The translations under genes and the position numbers were made by a program. Source: Pedobacter sp. SL55 (GTDB lineage: Bacteria; Bacteroidota; Bacteroidia; Sphingobacteriales; Sphingobacteriaceae). From it: a stretch of DNA of 64,000 nt. Within the stretch, counting starts at the first letter, position 1. Each line of letters begins with the position of its first letter. The DNA lies in contig NZ_CP113059.1 in the NCBI RefSeq assembly GCF_026625705.1, positions 3,782,001 to 3,846,000 on the forward strand, written 5' to 3'. The notes below the pieces were generated by a model that saw only the letters and a list, made by a program, of their open reading frames with translations, had not been told where the DNA came from and did not search any database. Below, piece after piece: positions 45,963 through 54,431 of the stretch.

Positions 45963-47435
45963 ATGTTAAAAAGATATATTTTGATCACCGCTCTGTTTGG
46001 TTCGGCAACAAGCTATGCCAATACTCCATTAGATTCTATAGGAGTTGAAAACAACAATGGAAAAAAGCTTATCCTACATAAAGTAGATCCTAAAGAAAGC
46101 TACTATTCTATCTCAAGAAAATACAATGTAAATGTTAAGGATATTCAAGCTTATAATAACAATATTGGCTTGCAAATAGGCAGTGTAATCAAAATTCCAA
46201 CCGAAATTCCTTTTAACCAAAAACCTGTTGTTGGCAATTCGCCAAATATTAATGCTACTACTTTTTTTGAATATACCGTTGCTGCTAAAGACAACTTAAA
46301 TTTAATTGCCGAAAGATTTGCCACAACAGTGCCAGAGATAAAAAAGCTTAACAATTTGAATAGCATTAATCTTCAAGTTGGGCAGGTACTAAAAGTTCCT
46401 TTTACTAAGAGCGCAACCAATGTGCCTACAAACGCCAATGTAATTTCGAATAAAACTATAGAAACTACCAACCCAACGGCTGCGGAAAACTTAGTTACCG
46501 AACATATCGTAAAACCTAAAGAGTACCTAGGGGTAATTGCTAAACAATACGGCATTAGCGTAGAGGATTTAAAAGAGGCAAATAGCTTAAGCACCAATAA
46601 TTTAAGCATTGGGCAAGTTTTAAAAATACCTACCAAAACAACCGGCCAGCCAGAAAAAATTACGGAGGTAGTTATGACGCCACCACCACCGGTAACTAAC
46701 CACGAGGTAAAACCTCAAGAAACCATTTTTACCATTGCTAAAAAATACGACACTACTGCTGATTATTTAAGGCAACTTAACAACTTAAGCACCAATACGC
46801 TAAAAGTTGGACAAAGCATTCTTGTTCCAAAAACAGAGAAGATAGCTAGTACAAAAGCAACTCCTATAACTGCACCACCTGCAGCAGAACCTTCTTTTGA
46901 GCATGTGGTAACAAACGGAGAAACCATTTATTCTATTGCACAGAAATATCAACTTACCACCTATCAGTTAAAAACCTATAACAACTTAGCCTCAACAGAG
47001 TTAAAAGTTGGTCAAAAACTCATCATTAAAGGAGAAAAACCTAATATGGTTTCAACCGCTAGCCAAAATGCCGATGATGAACCTACAGACAGCACCGAAA
47101 CTTTGAAAAATCCGAATTTAAAAAGACCTGCGGCAGTTTATGGCCTAAACAAAATCGAAGAAAAAGGTACTGGTGTATGGATTAGCGACCCTGATTTGGA
47201 TCAAAACAAAATGCTAATTTTGCATCGTACAGCCCCAGTAGGAACTATTATACAAATTACCAACCCAATGACAAACCGTTCTACCTTTGCAAAGGTGGTT
47301 GGCAAATTTACCGAAAACGAAACTACCAAAGACGTAATTATTGTAATGACTAAAGCCGTTGCCGATGCCGTTGGTGCACTAGATAAGCGCTTTTTTTGTA
47401 ATCTAATCTACGGACCAAAAGAAAATGAAAAATAA
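45963..47435 (+). CDS. LysM-repeat protein with C-terminal RlpA-like domain
   Basis: A 490-residue exported protein (signal MLKRYILITALFGSATSYA). Five LysM modules follow at roughly residues 38-80, 102-148, 180-225, 243-288 and 310-356, each with a form of YSIxxKYxxxxxxLxxxNN and VGQxLxIP. They bind N-acetylglucosamine in peptidoglycan. The C-terminal part (about 395-485, GTGVWISDPDLDQNKMLILH and FAKVVGKFTENETTKDVIIVM) looks like the double-psi beta-barrel of RlpA. The likely role is cell-wall binding or cutting. It overlaps the uridine kinase gene by 11 bp. Confidence 0.85.
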   Translation: MLKRYILITALFGSATSYANTPLDSIGVENNNGKKLILHKVDPKESYYSISRKYNVNVKDIQAYNNNIGLQIGSVIKIPTEIPFNQKPVVGNSPNINATTFFEYTVAAKDNLNLIAERFATTVPEIKKLNNLNSINLQVGQVLKVPFTKSATNVPTNANVISNKTIETTNPTAAENLVTEHIVKPKEYLGVIAKQYGISVEDLKEANSLSTNNLSIGQVLKIPTKTTGQPEKITEVVMTPPPPVTNHEVKPQETIFTIAKKYDTTADYLRQLNNLSTNTLKVGQSILVPKTEKIASTKATPITAPPAAEPSFEHVVTNGETIYSIAQKYQLTTYQLKTYNNLASTELKVGQKLIIKGEKPNMVSTASQNADDEPTDSTETLKNPNLKRPAAVYGLNKIEEKGTGVWISDPDLDQNKMLILHRTAPVGTIIQITNPMTNRSTFAKVVGKFTENETTKDVIIVMTKAVADAVGALDKRFFCNLIYGPKENEK

Positions 47436-48066
47436 TAAACCCGTAATTATCGGTATTGCAGGAGGCAGTGGCTCTGGCAAAACCTTTTTCTTGCACAGCT
47501 TTCTACATCATTTTAAAACAGATGAAGTTACTTTAGTATCGCAAGATGACTATTATATTCCTGCCGGAGAAATGACCCAGGAAGAAAACAAACTTTACAA
47601 TTTCGATTTACCGAGCACTATTGATGACCAACAATTTTTATTGGACATCAAGAAGTTGATTAGCGGAGAAACCGTTTACAAAAAGGAATACAATTTCAAC
47701 AATCCCTTAGCGGTAACCAAAATCTTGGAAATACACCCTGCCCCCATTATTATTGTCGAGGGACTGTTCATTCTGCACTTTACCGAAATCAATAAATTAA
47801 TTGATTATAAAATCTTTATAGAGGCAGATGAGCAAATTGCTTTAGAAAGAAGAATACAAAGAGACGGCATTGAAAGAGGCTATCCCGAAGAAGATGTTCT
47901 ATACAAGTGGCACAACCATGTAGTGCCAGCTTATAAAGAATACTTACTACCCTTTAAAAACACTTGTAACCAACTGATATATAACAACTCTAACGAGGCA
48001 GACGATATTATTCGTATTACCGAAGAGATGTCTGCCGAGTTTAAAAAAGATTATTGTAAAAGCTAA
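47425..48066 (+). CDS. udk: Uridine kinase
   Basis: A 213-residue uridine kinase of the phosphoribulokinase/uridine kinase family, which phosphorylates uridine and cytidine with ATP or GTP. The P-loop GIAGGSGSGKT is at residues 10-20; VSQDDYY, FDLPSTIDD and IIIVEGLFILHFTEI are the other characteristic motifs. The start ATG overlaps the stop of the LysM gene (ATGAAAAATAA), which suggests translational coupling. A hairpin with T-run ends it. Confidence 0.92.
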   Translation: MKNNKPVIIGIAGGSGSGKTFFLHSFLHHFKTDEVTLVSQDDYYIPAGEMTQEENKLYNFDLPSTIDDQQFLLDIKKLISGETVYKKEYNFNNPLAVTKILEIHPAPIIIVEGLFILHFTEINKLIDYKIFIEADEQIALERRIQRDGIERGYPEEDVLYKWHNHVVPAYKEYLLPFKNTCNQLIYNNSNEADDIIRITEEMSAEFKKDYCKS

Positions 48067-48087
48067 ATTTTAATAAACATGAATTTG

Positions 48088-48114
48088 AAGCGCACTTTAA
48101 AAGGCGCTTTTTTT
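48088..48114 (+). terminator. Intrinsic terminator
   Basis: The arms AAGCGC (48088-48093) and GCGCTT (48104-48109) have a short A-rich loop and a T-run. It lies 22 bp after the uridine kinase stop. Confidence 0.6.
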
Positions 48115-48248
48115 GTTTCATACGTCACAAACTTTCATAATGTTATTTTTAAACTTTTGATTTGTTTTATTTTTTTAAAAATCGTTTATTTGAGAAACTA
48201 AAAATGAATTTATTTTTTAGTTAGCCTAACCAAAAAACGAAATTTTAC

Positions 48249-49586
48249 ATGTCTAAAGTTGCTACCGCATTAAAGTCAGCTAGTGAAACAAAAAGCCTAA
48301 TTATTGGCCAAGATGTTTTAAAAAAAGCTTCGGAACTATTTAAAGAACAATTTCCTGGCAAAAAGGCAATAGTTATTACCGATACTTTTACTTACCAGAT
48401 AGCTGGCGAAAGCATAGTGAAACAATTTGAAAGCAACAACATAGCGCAAGAATCTACTTTCATTTATACTGATCCAGAAATTTATGCCGAATACAAATAT
48501 GTAGAAGAGCTGGTTGCTGCTTTGAAACAAAACGAGGCTATTCCCGTTGCAGTTGGCTCTGGCACCATCAACGATTTAACGAAACTAGCAGCACATTTAA
48601 CTGGTAGACCATACATGTGTGTGGCAACAGCAGCTTCTATGGACGGTTATACCGCCTTTGGTGCATCTATTACCGCCGACGGAGCCAAACAGACTTTCAA
48701 TTGTCCGGCACCACAGGCCTGTTTAGCAGATATTGATATTTTAAGTGCTGCTCCAATGGCAATGACCGCCTCTGGCTACGCAGATTTATTTGCCAAAATT
48801 ACCGCAGGTGCCGATTGGATTTTGGCAGATGCTTTAGGTGTAGAGCCTATTGACCAAACCGCTTGGTCTATTGTGCAAGACGACTTACATGAAGCACTTT
48901 CGGACCCAAAAGGAACAAAAAATGGGGATAACGAGGCTATTACAAAACTTACCGAGGGCTTAATGTTAGGTGGTTTTGCCATGCAATGGTCTAAATCTAG
49001 CAGGCCAGCTTCAGGAGCCGAACATCAGTTTAGTCATTTATGGAATATGGAACACCACCTAAACAATGGCGAGCATGTTTCACATGGTTTTCAGGTAAGT
49101 ATTGGTACTTTAGCCATCACAGCCTTGTACGATTTGGTGCTAAAAACTGATTTCGATAAGCTTGATATCCAAAAAGCATTAAAACAATGGCCAACTTTAG
49201 ATGAATTAACGGAGCAATCTTTAGCAATTTTTAAAAACACGAATTTCCCCGAAATTGGTTGGCAAGAAACTAGTGCAAAGTACATCACTCATCAAGAATT
49301 AGAAAAACAATTACAAACATTAAAAAATAACTGGCACAACATAAAGGAAAAATTAGCTAAACAAATTGTGCCTTTTGAAAAAGCTAAATTGCAATTGGCA
49401 ATGGTAGGTGCTCCTACCGAACCTGAACACATTGGACTTACAAAAGCAACGCTAAAAGAGACATTTGTAAGAGCACAATACATTAGAAGAAGATTTACCG
49501 TACTCGATTTAGCTGTAAGAACCGGCTATCTCGACCAATGGCTAGATCAATTATTTAGCAAAGATGGAATTTGGCCTATAAATTAA
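48249..49586 (+). CDS. sn-Glycerol-1-phosphate dehydrogenase (AraM/EgsA-like)
   Basis: A 445-residue protein of the iron-containing alcohol dehydrogenase superfamily, AraM/EgsA branch. The NAD-binding part is seen in PVAVGSGTINDLTKLAAHLTGRPYMCVATAASMDGYTAFGASI, and the metal ligands in ASGYADLFAKITAGADW, HQFSHLWNME and SHGFQVSIG. Known AraM of Bacillus subtilis reduces dihydroxyacetone phosphate to sn-glycerol-1-phosphate, the stereo-isomer otherwise used in archaeal lipids. The neighbours support this: an organophosphate antiporter starts in the stop codon and a HAD-IIA phosphatase follows. In B. subtilis araM and the HAD-IIA gene araL are also side by side, in the arabinose operon. Confidence 0.82.
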   Translation: MSKVATALKSASETKSLIIGQDVLKKASELFKEQFPGKKAIVITDTFTYQIAGESIVKQFESNNIAQESTFIYTDPEIYAEYKYVEELVAALKQNEAIPVAVGSGTINDLTKLAAHLTGRPYMCVATAASMDGYTAFGASITADGAKQTFNCPAPQACLADIDILSAAPMAMTASGYADLFAKITAGADWILADALGVEPIDQTAWSIVQDDLHEALSDPKGTKNGDNEAITKLTEGLMLGGFAMQWSKSSRPASGAEHQFSHLWNMEHHLNNGEHVSHGFQVSIGTLAITALYDLVLKTDFDKLDIQKALKQWPTLDELTEQSLAIFKNTNFPEIGWQETSAKYITHQELEKQLQTLKNNWHNIKEKLAKQIVPFEKAKLQLAMVGAPTEPEHIGLTKATLKETFVRAQYIRRRFTVLDLAVRTGYLDQWLDQLFSKDGIWPIN

Positions 49587-51103
49587 TGGACAAAGAACAA
49601 ACCACCAATGAACTAAAATATATGAACGTAGAAGAAACAAACAACAACGAGAAAGCTTCAAAAAAGCTATTCAAATACTGGCAAACACGAACTATTGTAG
49701 TTACCATGATTGGTTATGCGCTGTTCTATTTTGTACGTAAAAACTTCTCGTTTGCCATACCCGGCCTAACAGCAGAGTACGGTATCACGAAAACTAGTTT
49801 TGGTATCATCATGACCCTGATTACCATCGTTTATGGACTTTCTAGGTTTCTTAATGGTGTATTGGCAGATAGGGTAAATGCACGTTACCACATGTCTATC
49901 GGGTTATTTTTATGCGCAATAGCCAACTTTGCATTTGGTTGGGGCACCGATCTAAGTTCCATATTTACCGGAGAAACGAGCGGTCCAATGTTTACCAACA
50001 CCATGGTACTCATTTTTGGGATCATCTTGATCGTGAACAACCTCATTCAAGGCAGCGGTTTCCCGCCGGTAGCCCGCTTGTTAACCCACTGGATTCCGCA
50101 AAACGAATTGGCCACAAAAATGTCAGTTTGGAATACCTCGCACTCTATTGGTGCGGCTTTGGTAGCCATTTTAGCAGGTTACATTATGGGCTCGTTGGGA
50201 ACCAACATGAGCAACAACCCAGAAATAGTTGCCTCTATTGCGGCTAACTTAAAAGTAGACCCATCTGATGCAGAAAAGATGAAAATCGTAATTGAATCTG
50301 CATCTCATTACGGAGCTTGGAAATGGTGTTTTTGGATACCGGCAGCCATTGCGCTTGTAGGTGCTATCGGTTTATTTGTTGGCTTACGAGACACGCCATC
50401 TTCAGTTGGCCTGCCAGAGCTACACAAAACACATAAAAAAGGCAAAGACTCTTCTGCAGAATTTAAAGCATTTGTAAGCAAGCACGTGTACCGTAACAAA
50501 TGGATATGGATTTTGGGTATAGCCAATTTCTTTGTTTATATAGTTCGCTTTGCGGTATTAGATTGGGGACCTACTTTTTTAAAGGAATCCCACGGAATGA
50601 CATTGAGCAACGCCGGCTGGACAGTAGCAGTATTCGAAATTTTCGGCATTTTGGGAATGCTTGCAGCCGGTTGGATAACCGATAAATATTTAGCCGGAAA
50701 AGCACATCGTACATCGCTTTACTGTATGGTGGGTGTAGCAATATTCATGACCATTTTCTTGTACCTACCAAATGACAGTCCGCAGTGGATGATCATTTTT
50801 GTACTGGCTATGTGCGGTTTTTTCATCTACGGGCCACAAGCTTTGATAGGAATTGCAGCAGCAAACCAAGCTACCAATAGAGCCGCGGCTACAGCCAACG
50901 GCCTAACCGGACTGTTTGGCTACGCAAGTGGTTTGGTTTCGGGAGTGGGCGTAGGTGCTATGGTAGATTTGCTGAGCAAAAATCAGCCTGAAAAAGCGTG
51001 GGATTACGTATTTATGATGATGATAGGCATAGCCATACTTTGTGTATTTGTATTTGCGCTAATGTGGAAGGCCAAAGCACACGGCTACGATGAAGCTTCC
51101 TAA
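49586..51103 (+). CDS. MFS organophosphate:phosphate antiporter (GlpT/UhpT-like)
   Basis: A 505-residue membrane protein with about twelve hydrophobic segments. It belongs to the OPA family (GlpT, UhpT, UhpC) on the basis of TMIGYALFYFVRKNFSFAIPGL, YGLSRFLNGVLADRVNARYHM and ARLLTHWIPQNELATKMSVWNTSHSIG; the GlpT/UhpT helix-1 RK pair is present in FVRKNFS. The usual substrates are glycerol-3-phosphate or hexose phosphates in exchange for phosphate. The start is the ATG that shares its A with the TAA stop of the upstream gene (TAATG); an ATG at 49,571 lies inside that gene. It likely moves a glycerol phosphate or sugar phosphate, which is inference from position. Confidence 0.86.
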   Translation: MDKEQTTNELKYMNVEETNNNEKASKKLFKYWQTRTIVVTMIGYALFYFVRKNFSFAIPGLTAEYGITKTSFGIIMTLITIVYGLSRFLNGVLADRVNARYHMSIGLFLCAIANFAFGWGTDLSSIFTGETSGPMFTNTMVLIFGIILIVNNLIQGSGFPPVARLLTHWIPQNELATKMSVWNTSHSIGAALVAILAGYIMGSLGTNMSNNPEIVASIAANLKVDPSDAEKMKIVIESASHYGAWKWCFWIPAAIALVGAIGLFVGLRDTPSSVGLPELHKTHKKGKDSSAEFKAFVSKHVYRNKWIWILGIANFFVYIVRFAVLDWGPTFLKESHGMTLSNAGWTVAVFEIFGILGMLAAGWITDKYLAGKAHRTSLYCMVGVAIFMTIFLYLPNDSPQWMIIFVLAMCGFFIYGPQALIGIAAANQATNRAAATANGLTGLFGYASGLVSGVGVGAMVDLLSKNQPEKAWDYVFMMMIGIAILCVFVFALMWKAKAHGYDEAS

Positions 51104-51190
51104 CACCCAGAGGGGAAATTTCACAAAATGCTTATATAATGCATTTGGCATTCAAGTCTCCCCAGATAGCTATTGAAATAGTGGATTGAG

Positions 51191-51240
51191 GGGACAATAA
51201 AACAATTTAACAATGAAACAATTTAACAACTCGACAATAG
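51191..51240. repeat. Word-like repeat (AAACAATTTAACAA)
   Basis: Two near-perfect copies of AAACAATTTAACAA, with a third partial word AACTCGACAATAG. The ATG start codon of the HAD-IIA gene lies inside it. Confidence 0.7.
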
Positions 51241-52073
51241 AAAAAGCTACCTTTGAGGGTTTGAGAGCCATTAAACATTTTGCATTAGATATGGATGGCA
51301 CCATTTACAATGGCAGCACTTTATTTCCATTTACTAATGATTTCCTAAATTACCTAAAAGCTAACGGCATTGGCTATTCCTTTTTAACAAATAATCCGTC
51401 TAAAAGCACAGCCGATTACCTCAAACACTTAGAAAAAATGGGTATTCCCGCAACTAAAGAAGAGATGTATACTTCTGCCGTAGCAACCATCAATTATATC
51501 AAAAACCATCATCCAGCTATCAAAAAATTGTTTATTCTGGGTACACCAAGCATGGTTAAAGAGTTTGAAGATGCTGGTTTTATTTCTACTGCAGATAATG
51601 CAGAAGATAAACCTGACGCACTGGTTGTAGGCTTTGATACTTCACTAGTTTACTCTAGGCTGTGCAGAGCAGCATATTGGGCAAGCGAAAAACTCCCTTA
51701 TTTTGCTACCAACCCAGACTGGGTTTGCCCTACAGACCAACCTAATATTTTGGTAGATTGTGGTGCTATTTGTGCCTGCATAGAAGGGGCTACTAAAAGA
51801 AAACCAGATGTGGTTATAGGCAAACCAGACCCAGGAATGTTAGATGGAATTATCCAGAAATACGAATTACAACCGAATGAGATTGCCATGGTTGGCGATA
51901 GAATTTACACCGATGTACAGATGGCAAAAAATGCCGGAGCACTAGGCGTACTGGTTTTGTCTGGCGAAGCTACCACAAACGACGTAGCAAATTCTACCGT
52001 AAAACCAGATATTGTAGCCCAAAACCTAGCCCAGCTACAACAATTTATTGAACACGCAAAGCTGATAAGTTGA
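51213..52073 (+). CDS. HAD-IIA sugar/polyol phosphatase (NagD/AraL-like)
   Basis: A 286-residue HAD hydrolase of subfamily IIA. The nucleophile and acid are Asp26 and Asp28 in ALDMDGTIY; SFLTNNPSKS is motif II, GKPDPGMLD holds the motif III Lys and GDRIYTDVQMAKNAG is motif IV. The C2 cap lies in the middle. Family members remove phosphate from p-nitrophenyl phosphate, sugar phosphates or glycerol phosphate. The gene lies 109 bp after the antiporter. Its first residues, MKQFNNSTI, are read from the AACAATTTAACAATG repeat that precedes it, so the true N-terminus has grown into, or arisen from, the repeat. Confidence 0.85.
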   Translation: MKQFNNSTIEKATFEGLRAIKHFALDMDGTIYNGSTLFPFTNDFLNYLKANGIGYSFLTNNPSKSTADYLKHLEKMGIPATKEEMYTSAVATINYIKNHHPAIKKLFILGTPSMVKEFEDAGFISTADNAEDKPDALVVGFDTSLVYSRLCRAAYWASEKLPYFATNPDWVCPTDQPNILVDCGAICACIEGATKRKPDVVIGKPDPGMLDGIIQKYELQPNEIAMVGDRIYTDVQMAKNAGALGVLVLSGEATTNDVANSTVKPDIVAQNLAQLQQFIEHAKLIS

Positions 52074-52108
52074 TTACCAACTACAGAATTTAATTTGAGG
52101 TTTATAAA

Positions 52109-52141
52109 ATACTTACGAAGTTTTAAAAACTTCGTAAGTAT
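52109..52141. terminator. Perfect 33-nt palindrome after the HAD-IIA gene
   Basis: ATACTTACGAAGTTTT and AAAACTTCGTAAGTAT flank a single A. It would form a 16-bp stem and can end transcription of the preceding gene; it may also be a dispersed repeat. Confidence 0.6.
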
Positions 52142-52152
52142 TCGATTTATGT

Positions 52153-52412
52153 TAACGTGAGTTTGGGATAAGAAAATTATGCTATTTGCTAGCGATAGCG
52201 CTTCAAATCTTCGTTCAGCTAGTTTTCGGTCTCTTATTTTTCGGGGCGTACCAATGAGCCAAAGCACTTTCTTTGAAAGAAAAATAAGCAACCGAGAGTT
52301 TTTGTTACTTTTTGCGGTCAAAAAGTAAGAGCCCAGCAGCGGCGAGCTAAAAAAATACGTTCAATGCGAATTTATCAAGAATTGTAAATACACTTAACCC
52401 GAGCTCACGTTA
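52153..52412. mobile_element. MITE-like element, 260 bp, with 20-bp terminal inverted repeats
   Basis: The left end TAACGTGAGTTTGGGATAAG (52153-52172) pairs with the right end CTTAACCCGAGCTCACGTTA (52393-52412) with three mismatches. A TGT is found on both outer sides, a possible 3-bp target duplication. The inner part contains the phrase GAAAGAAAAATAAGCAACCG and a run ending in AAAAAGTAAG; such phrases are, to my memory, common in Bacteroidota as degenerate repeats. No transposase is encoded. Its ends share AAC-TGAG words with the 31,016 element. Confidence 0.6.
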
Positions 52413-52430
52413 TGTTAAGTATCCAACAAA

Positions 52431-52466
52431 CAAATAGGCCTGTATTAAAAAATACAGGCCTATTTG
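52431..52466. terminator. Intrinsic terminator of the cold-shock gene
   Basis: The 16-bp perfect arms CAAATAGGCCTGTATT (52431-52446) and AATACAGGCCTATTTG (52451-52466) lie 24 bp after the stop of the minus-strand cold-shock gene. Confidence 0.9.
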
Positions 52467-52489
52467 TTTAGACGTATGGTTAAATAAAA

Positions 52490-52687
52490 TTAAGCTTTTC
52501 TTACGTTTACAGCCTGTGGTCCTTTTTTGCCATCAGCTATTTCAAATTCTACTTCATCATTTTCTTTAATTCCATTGATGCCGCCTTCTACATCTTTAAA
52601 ATGTACAAAAATTTCTTTGCCACCGTCATGAGAGATGAACCCATAACCTTTTTCGGTATTAAACCATTTTACTTTTCCGGTACTCAT
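52490..52687 (-). CDS. CspA-family cold-shock protein
   Basis: A 65-residue cold-shock domain protein. The RNP1 motif is GYGFISHD and RNP2 IFVHFKDV; STGKVKWFNTEKG and GPQAVNVRKA are the standard start and end. Such proteins bind single-stranded nucleic acid and melt RNA structure at low temperature or on growth change. It is transcribed alone, with a terminator just downstream and a 79-bp AT-rich leader region upstream. Confidence 0.97.
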   Translation of the reverse strand: MSTGKVKWFNTEKGYGFISHDGGKEIFVHFKDVEGGINGIKENDEVEFEIADGKKGPQAVNVRKA

Positions 52688-52766
52688 TAGTTTTAGTTCT
52701 ACTATTTAAAATTGATAATTAAAGTAAATCTAACGATTTATTATTAACTATCAACTTCTTATAAAA

Positions 52767-53402
52767 TTATTTATTTGGCTGAGGTGTAGTTCTTAAATAA
52801 GGCTTAATTACTTTGTGACCTTTAGGAAATTTAGCCGGAATATCTTCAGTTTTAATGCTGTTTACTACAATTACATCTTCGCCATCTTTCCAATCTGCAG
52901 GTGTTGCCACACTATAATTAGCGGTAAGTTGTAAAGAGTTCATTACACGCAATACCTCATTAAAATTTCTACCAGTAGAAGCAGGATAAGTAATCATTAA
53001 CTTCACTTTCTTATCTGGACCAATCACAAATAAAGAACGAACGGTTAAGGTTTCAGAAGCATTGGGATGAATCATGTCATACAAATTCGCTACTTTCTTA
53101 TCCGAGTCTGCTATAATTGGAAAGTCAACAGTTGTGTTTTGCGTTTCGTTAATGTCTTTGATCCAACCTAGATGCGACTCTACAGCATCTACGCTTAATG
53201 CCAAAACTTTTACATTCCTTTGATCAAATTCTGATTTTAAAGCGGCAGTTCTACCCAATTCTGTGGTGCAAACAGGCGTATAATCTGCCGGATGCGAAAA
53301 CAAAACTCCCCAGCTATCGCCCAAAAATTCATAAAAGTCTATCTCCCCTATAGATGTTATAGCTTTAAAATTGGGAGCAATATCCCCTAGTCTTAAACTC
53401 AT
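52767..53402 (-). CDS. 1-Cys peroxiredoxin (Prx6 type)
   Basis: A 211-residue peroxiredoxin of the Prx6 group, which reduces hydrogen and organic peroxides. The peroxidatic Cys is in HPADYTPVCTTELGR; the arrangement LRLGDIAPNF at the start and GRNFNEVLRVMNSLQLT in the middle is typical. There is no second conserved resolving Cys. The C-terminal extension (DIPAKFPKGHKVIKPYLRTTPQ) is the normal Prx6 arm. It is likely cytosolic and lies between the cold-shock and DUF72 genes on the same strand. Confidence 0.94.
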   Translation of the reverse strand: MSLRLGDIAPNFKAITSIGEIDFYEFLGDSWGVLFSHPADYTPVCTTELGRTAALKSEFDQRNVKVLALSVDAVESHLGWIKDINETQNTTVDFPIIADSDKKVANLYDMIHPNASETLTVRSLFVIGPDKKVKLMITYPASTGRNFNEVLRVMNSLQLTANYSVATPADWKDGEDVIVVNSIKTEDIPAKFPKGHKVIKPYLRTTPQPNK

Positions 53403-53488
53403 GGCCTTATTTTTTAATTTAAAAATCGATTAGTTATAATTTCAAGTTACGAAATCAATGTGGTTTTAGCAATGAGCTAATTACCGAG

Positions 53489-54412
53489 TTATCCAAACAA
53501 ACCACCTTGTTGTTCTAAAAAATGAATGCGAGGCAATTTACTTCCTAGTTTTTCTTTAAATTTCTCGATGGTATAGTCTGCAATAATTGGCGTGTCGCTT
53601 TCATCATGCTGGTGCAGAAAGAAGTAAATTTCTTCTAAACCCTTATCTAGCCATACGTCTAACCTTTCAATCCAATCGTCTACTCTTTTCTTATCAGAAT
53701 TATCTAAAAATTTACCGCCGTTACCCACAAAACGAATAAAAGCTTTCGGCGTTGGGAGTTCCATGTGTACGCAATCTCTTCTTCCGCTCGCATCTGTAAT
53801 GGCTGCACCAATTTTTAAATCTGCTAATAAAGAAAACAGTGACTTTCTATCTTTAGGATTTGCAAACCAATCTGCATGCCTAACCTCTAAAAACAAATTA
53901 AAATCGCGAGGTAAAGCCTCTAAATACTGTTGTAAAACAGGCAAATTTTTAGGGCCAAAATTATCGCCCAATTGCAAAAAACATGGCCCTAACTTATCTC
54001 CAAAGGCGCTAATAGCTTTTAAATACAAATCGGTTTCTGCCTGTGCGTTGTTTAACCTTTTAATGTGTGTAATGGCTCTCGAAAATTTCGGACAAAATAA
54101 AAAATCCTCTCGCTTGTCGGCCATCTCTTTCCACTTCAAAATCTGCTCTTCTTTAGGGATGCCATAAAAAACTGCATTTAACTCGATAGAATTAAAATGC
54201 CTTACATATTCGCCTAAAAAATCCTTTTCCTTAGTTTTAGGCGGATAAATTAGGTTGAGCCATTCTTTTCTGCCCCATTTAGCACAGCCTACGAAGAATT
54301 TAGGTTCTTCAATCCTGTTGCCAGTTAAAGTAAGCAGAGTTTGCGTGCCGTCGGGCGGCAAGGTAAAATCTACTTCGTTTATCTCGTTAGTTTCAACTCT
54401 TCCAAATTCCAT
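53489..54412 (-). CDS. DUF72 domain-containing protein
   Basis: A 307-residue protein of the DUF72 (YecE) family, a TIM-barrel fold of unknown activity. Characteristic parts are FFVGCAKWGRKEWLNLIYPP, YVRHFNSIELNAVFYGIPKEEQILKWKE, FCPKFSRAITH and FLEVRHADWFANP. The first 35 residues (MEFGRVETNEINEVDFTLPPDGTQ...) precede the domain and are typical of the Bacteroidota version. No partner genes point to a role. Confidence 0.88.
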   Translation of the reverse strand: MEFGRVETNEINEVDFTLPPDGTQTLLTLTGNRIEEPKFFVGCAKWGRKEWLNLIYPPKTKEKDFLGEYVRHFNSIELNAVFYGIPKEEQILKWKEMADKREDFLFCPKFSRAITHIKRLNNAQAETDLYLKAISAFGDKLGPCFLQLGDNFGPKNLPVLQQYLEALPRDFNLFLEVRHADWFANPKDRKSLFSLLADLKIGAAITDASGRRDCVHMELPTPKAFIRFVGNGGKFLDNSDKKRVDDWIERLDVWLDKGLEEIYFFLHQHDESDTPIIADYTIEKFKEKLGSKLPRIHFLEQQGGLFG

Positions 54413-54431
54413 GGTTAAATATAATTAGTTA

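Larger units (their letters stand above)
52074..52489. other. Gene-free stretch with palindrome, MITE-like element and terminator
   Basis: This 416-bp gap separates the HAD-IIA gene from the convergent cold-shock gene. It contains a 33-bp palindrome (52109-52141), a 260-bp element with inverted terminal repeats (52153-52412), and the terminator of the cold-shock gene (52431-52466). A 138-codon open frame on the minus strand crosses the element but has no coding features. Confidence 0.8.

Noticed and set aside
51905..52321. 138-codon minus-strand open frame
   Set aside because: It runs antisense over the HAD-IIA gene end and into the MITE-like element, with no ribosome site or recognisable motif.
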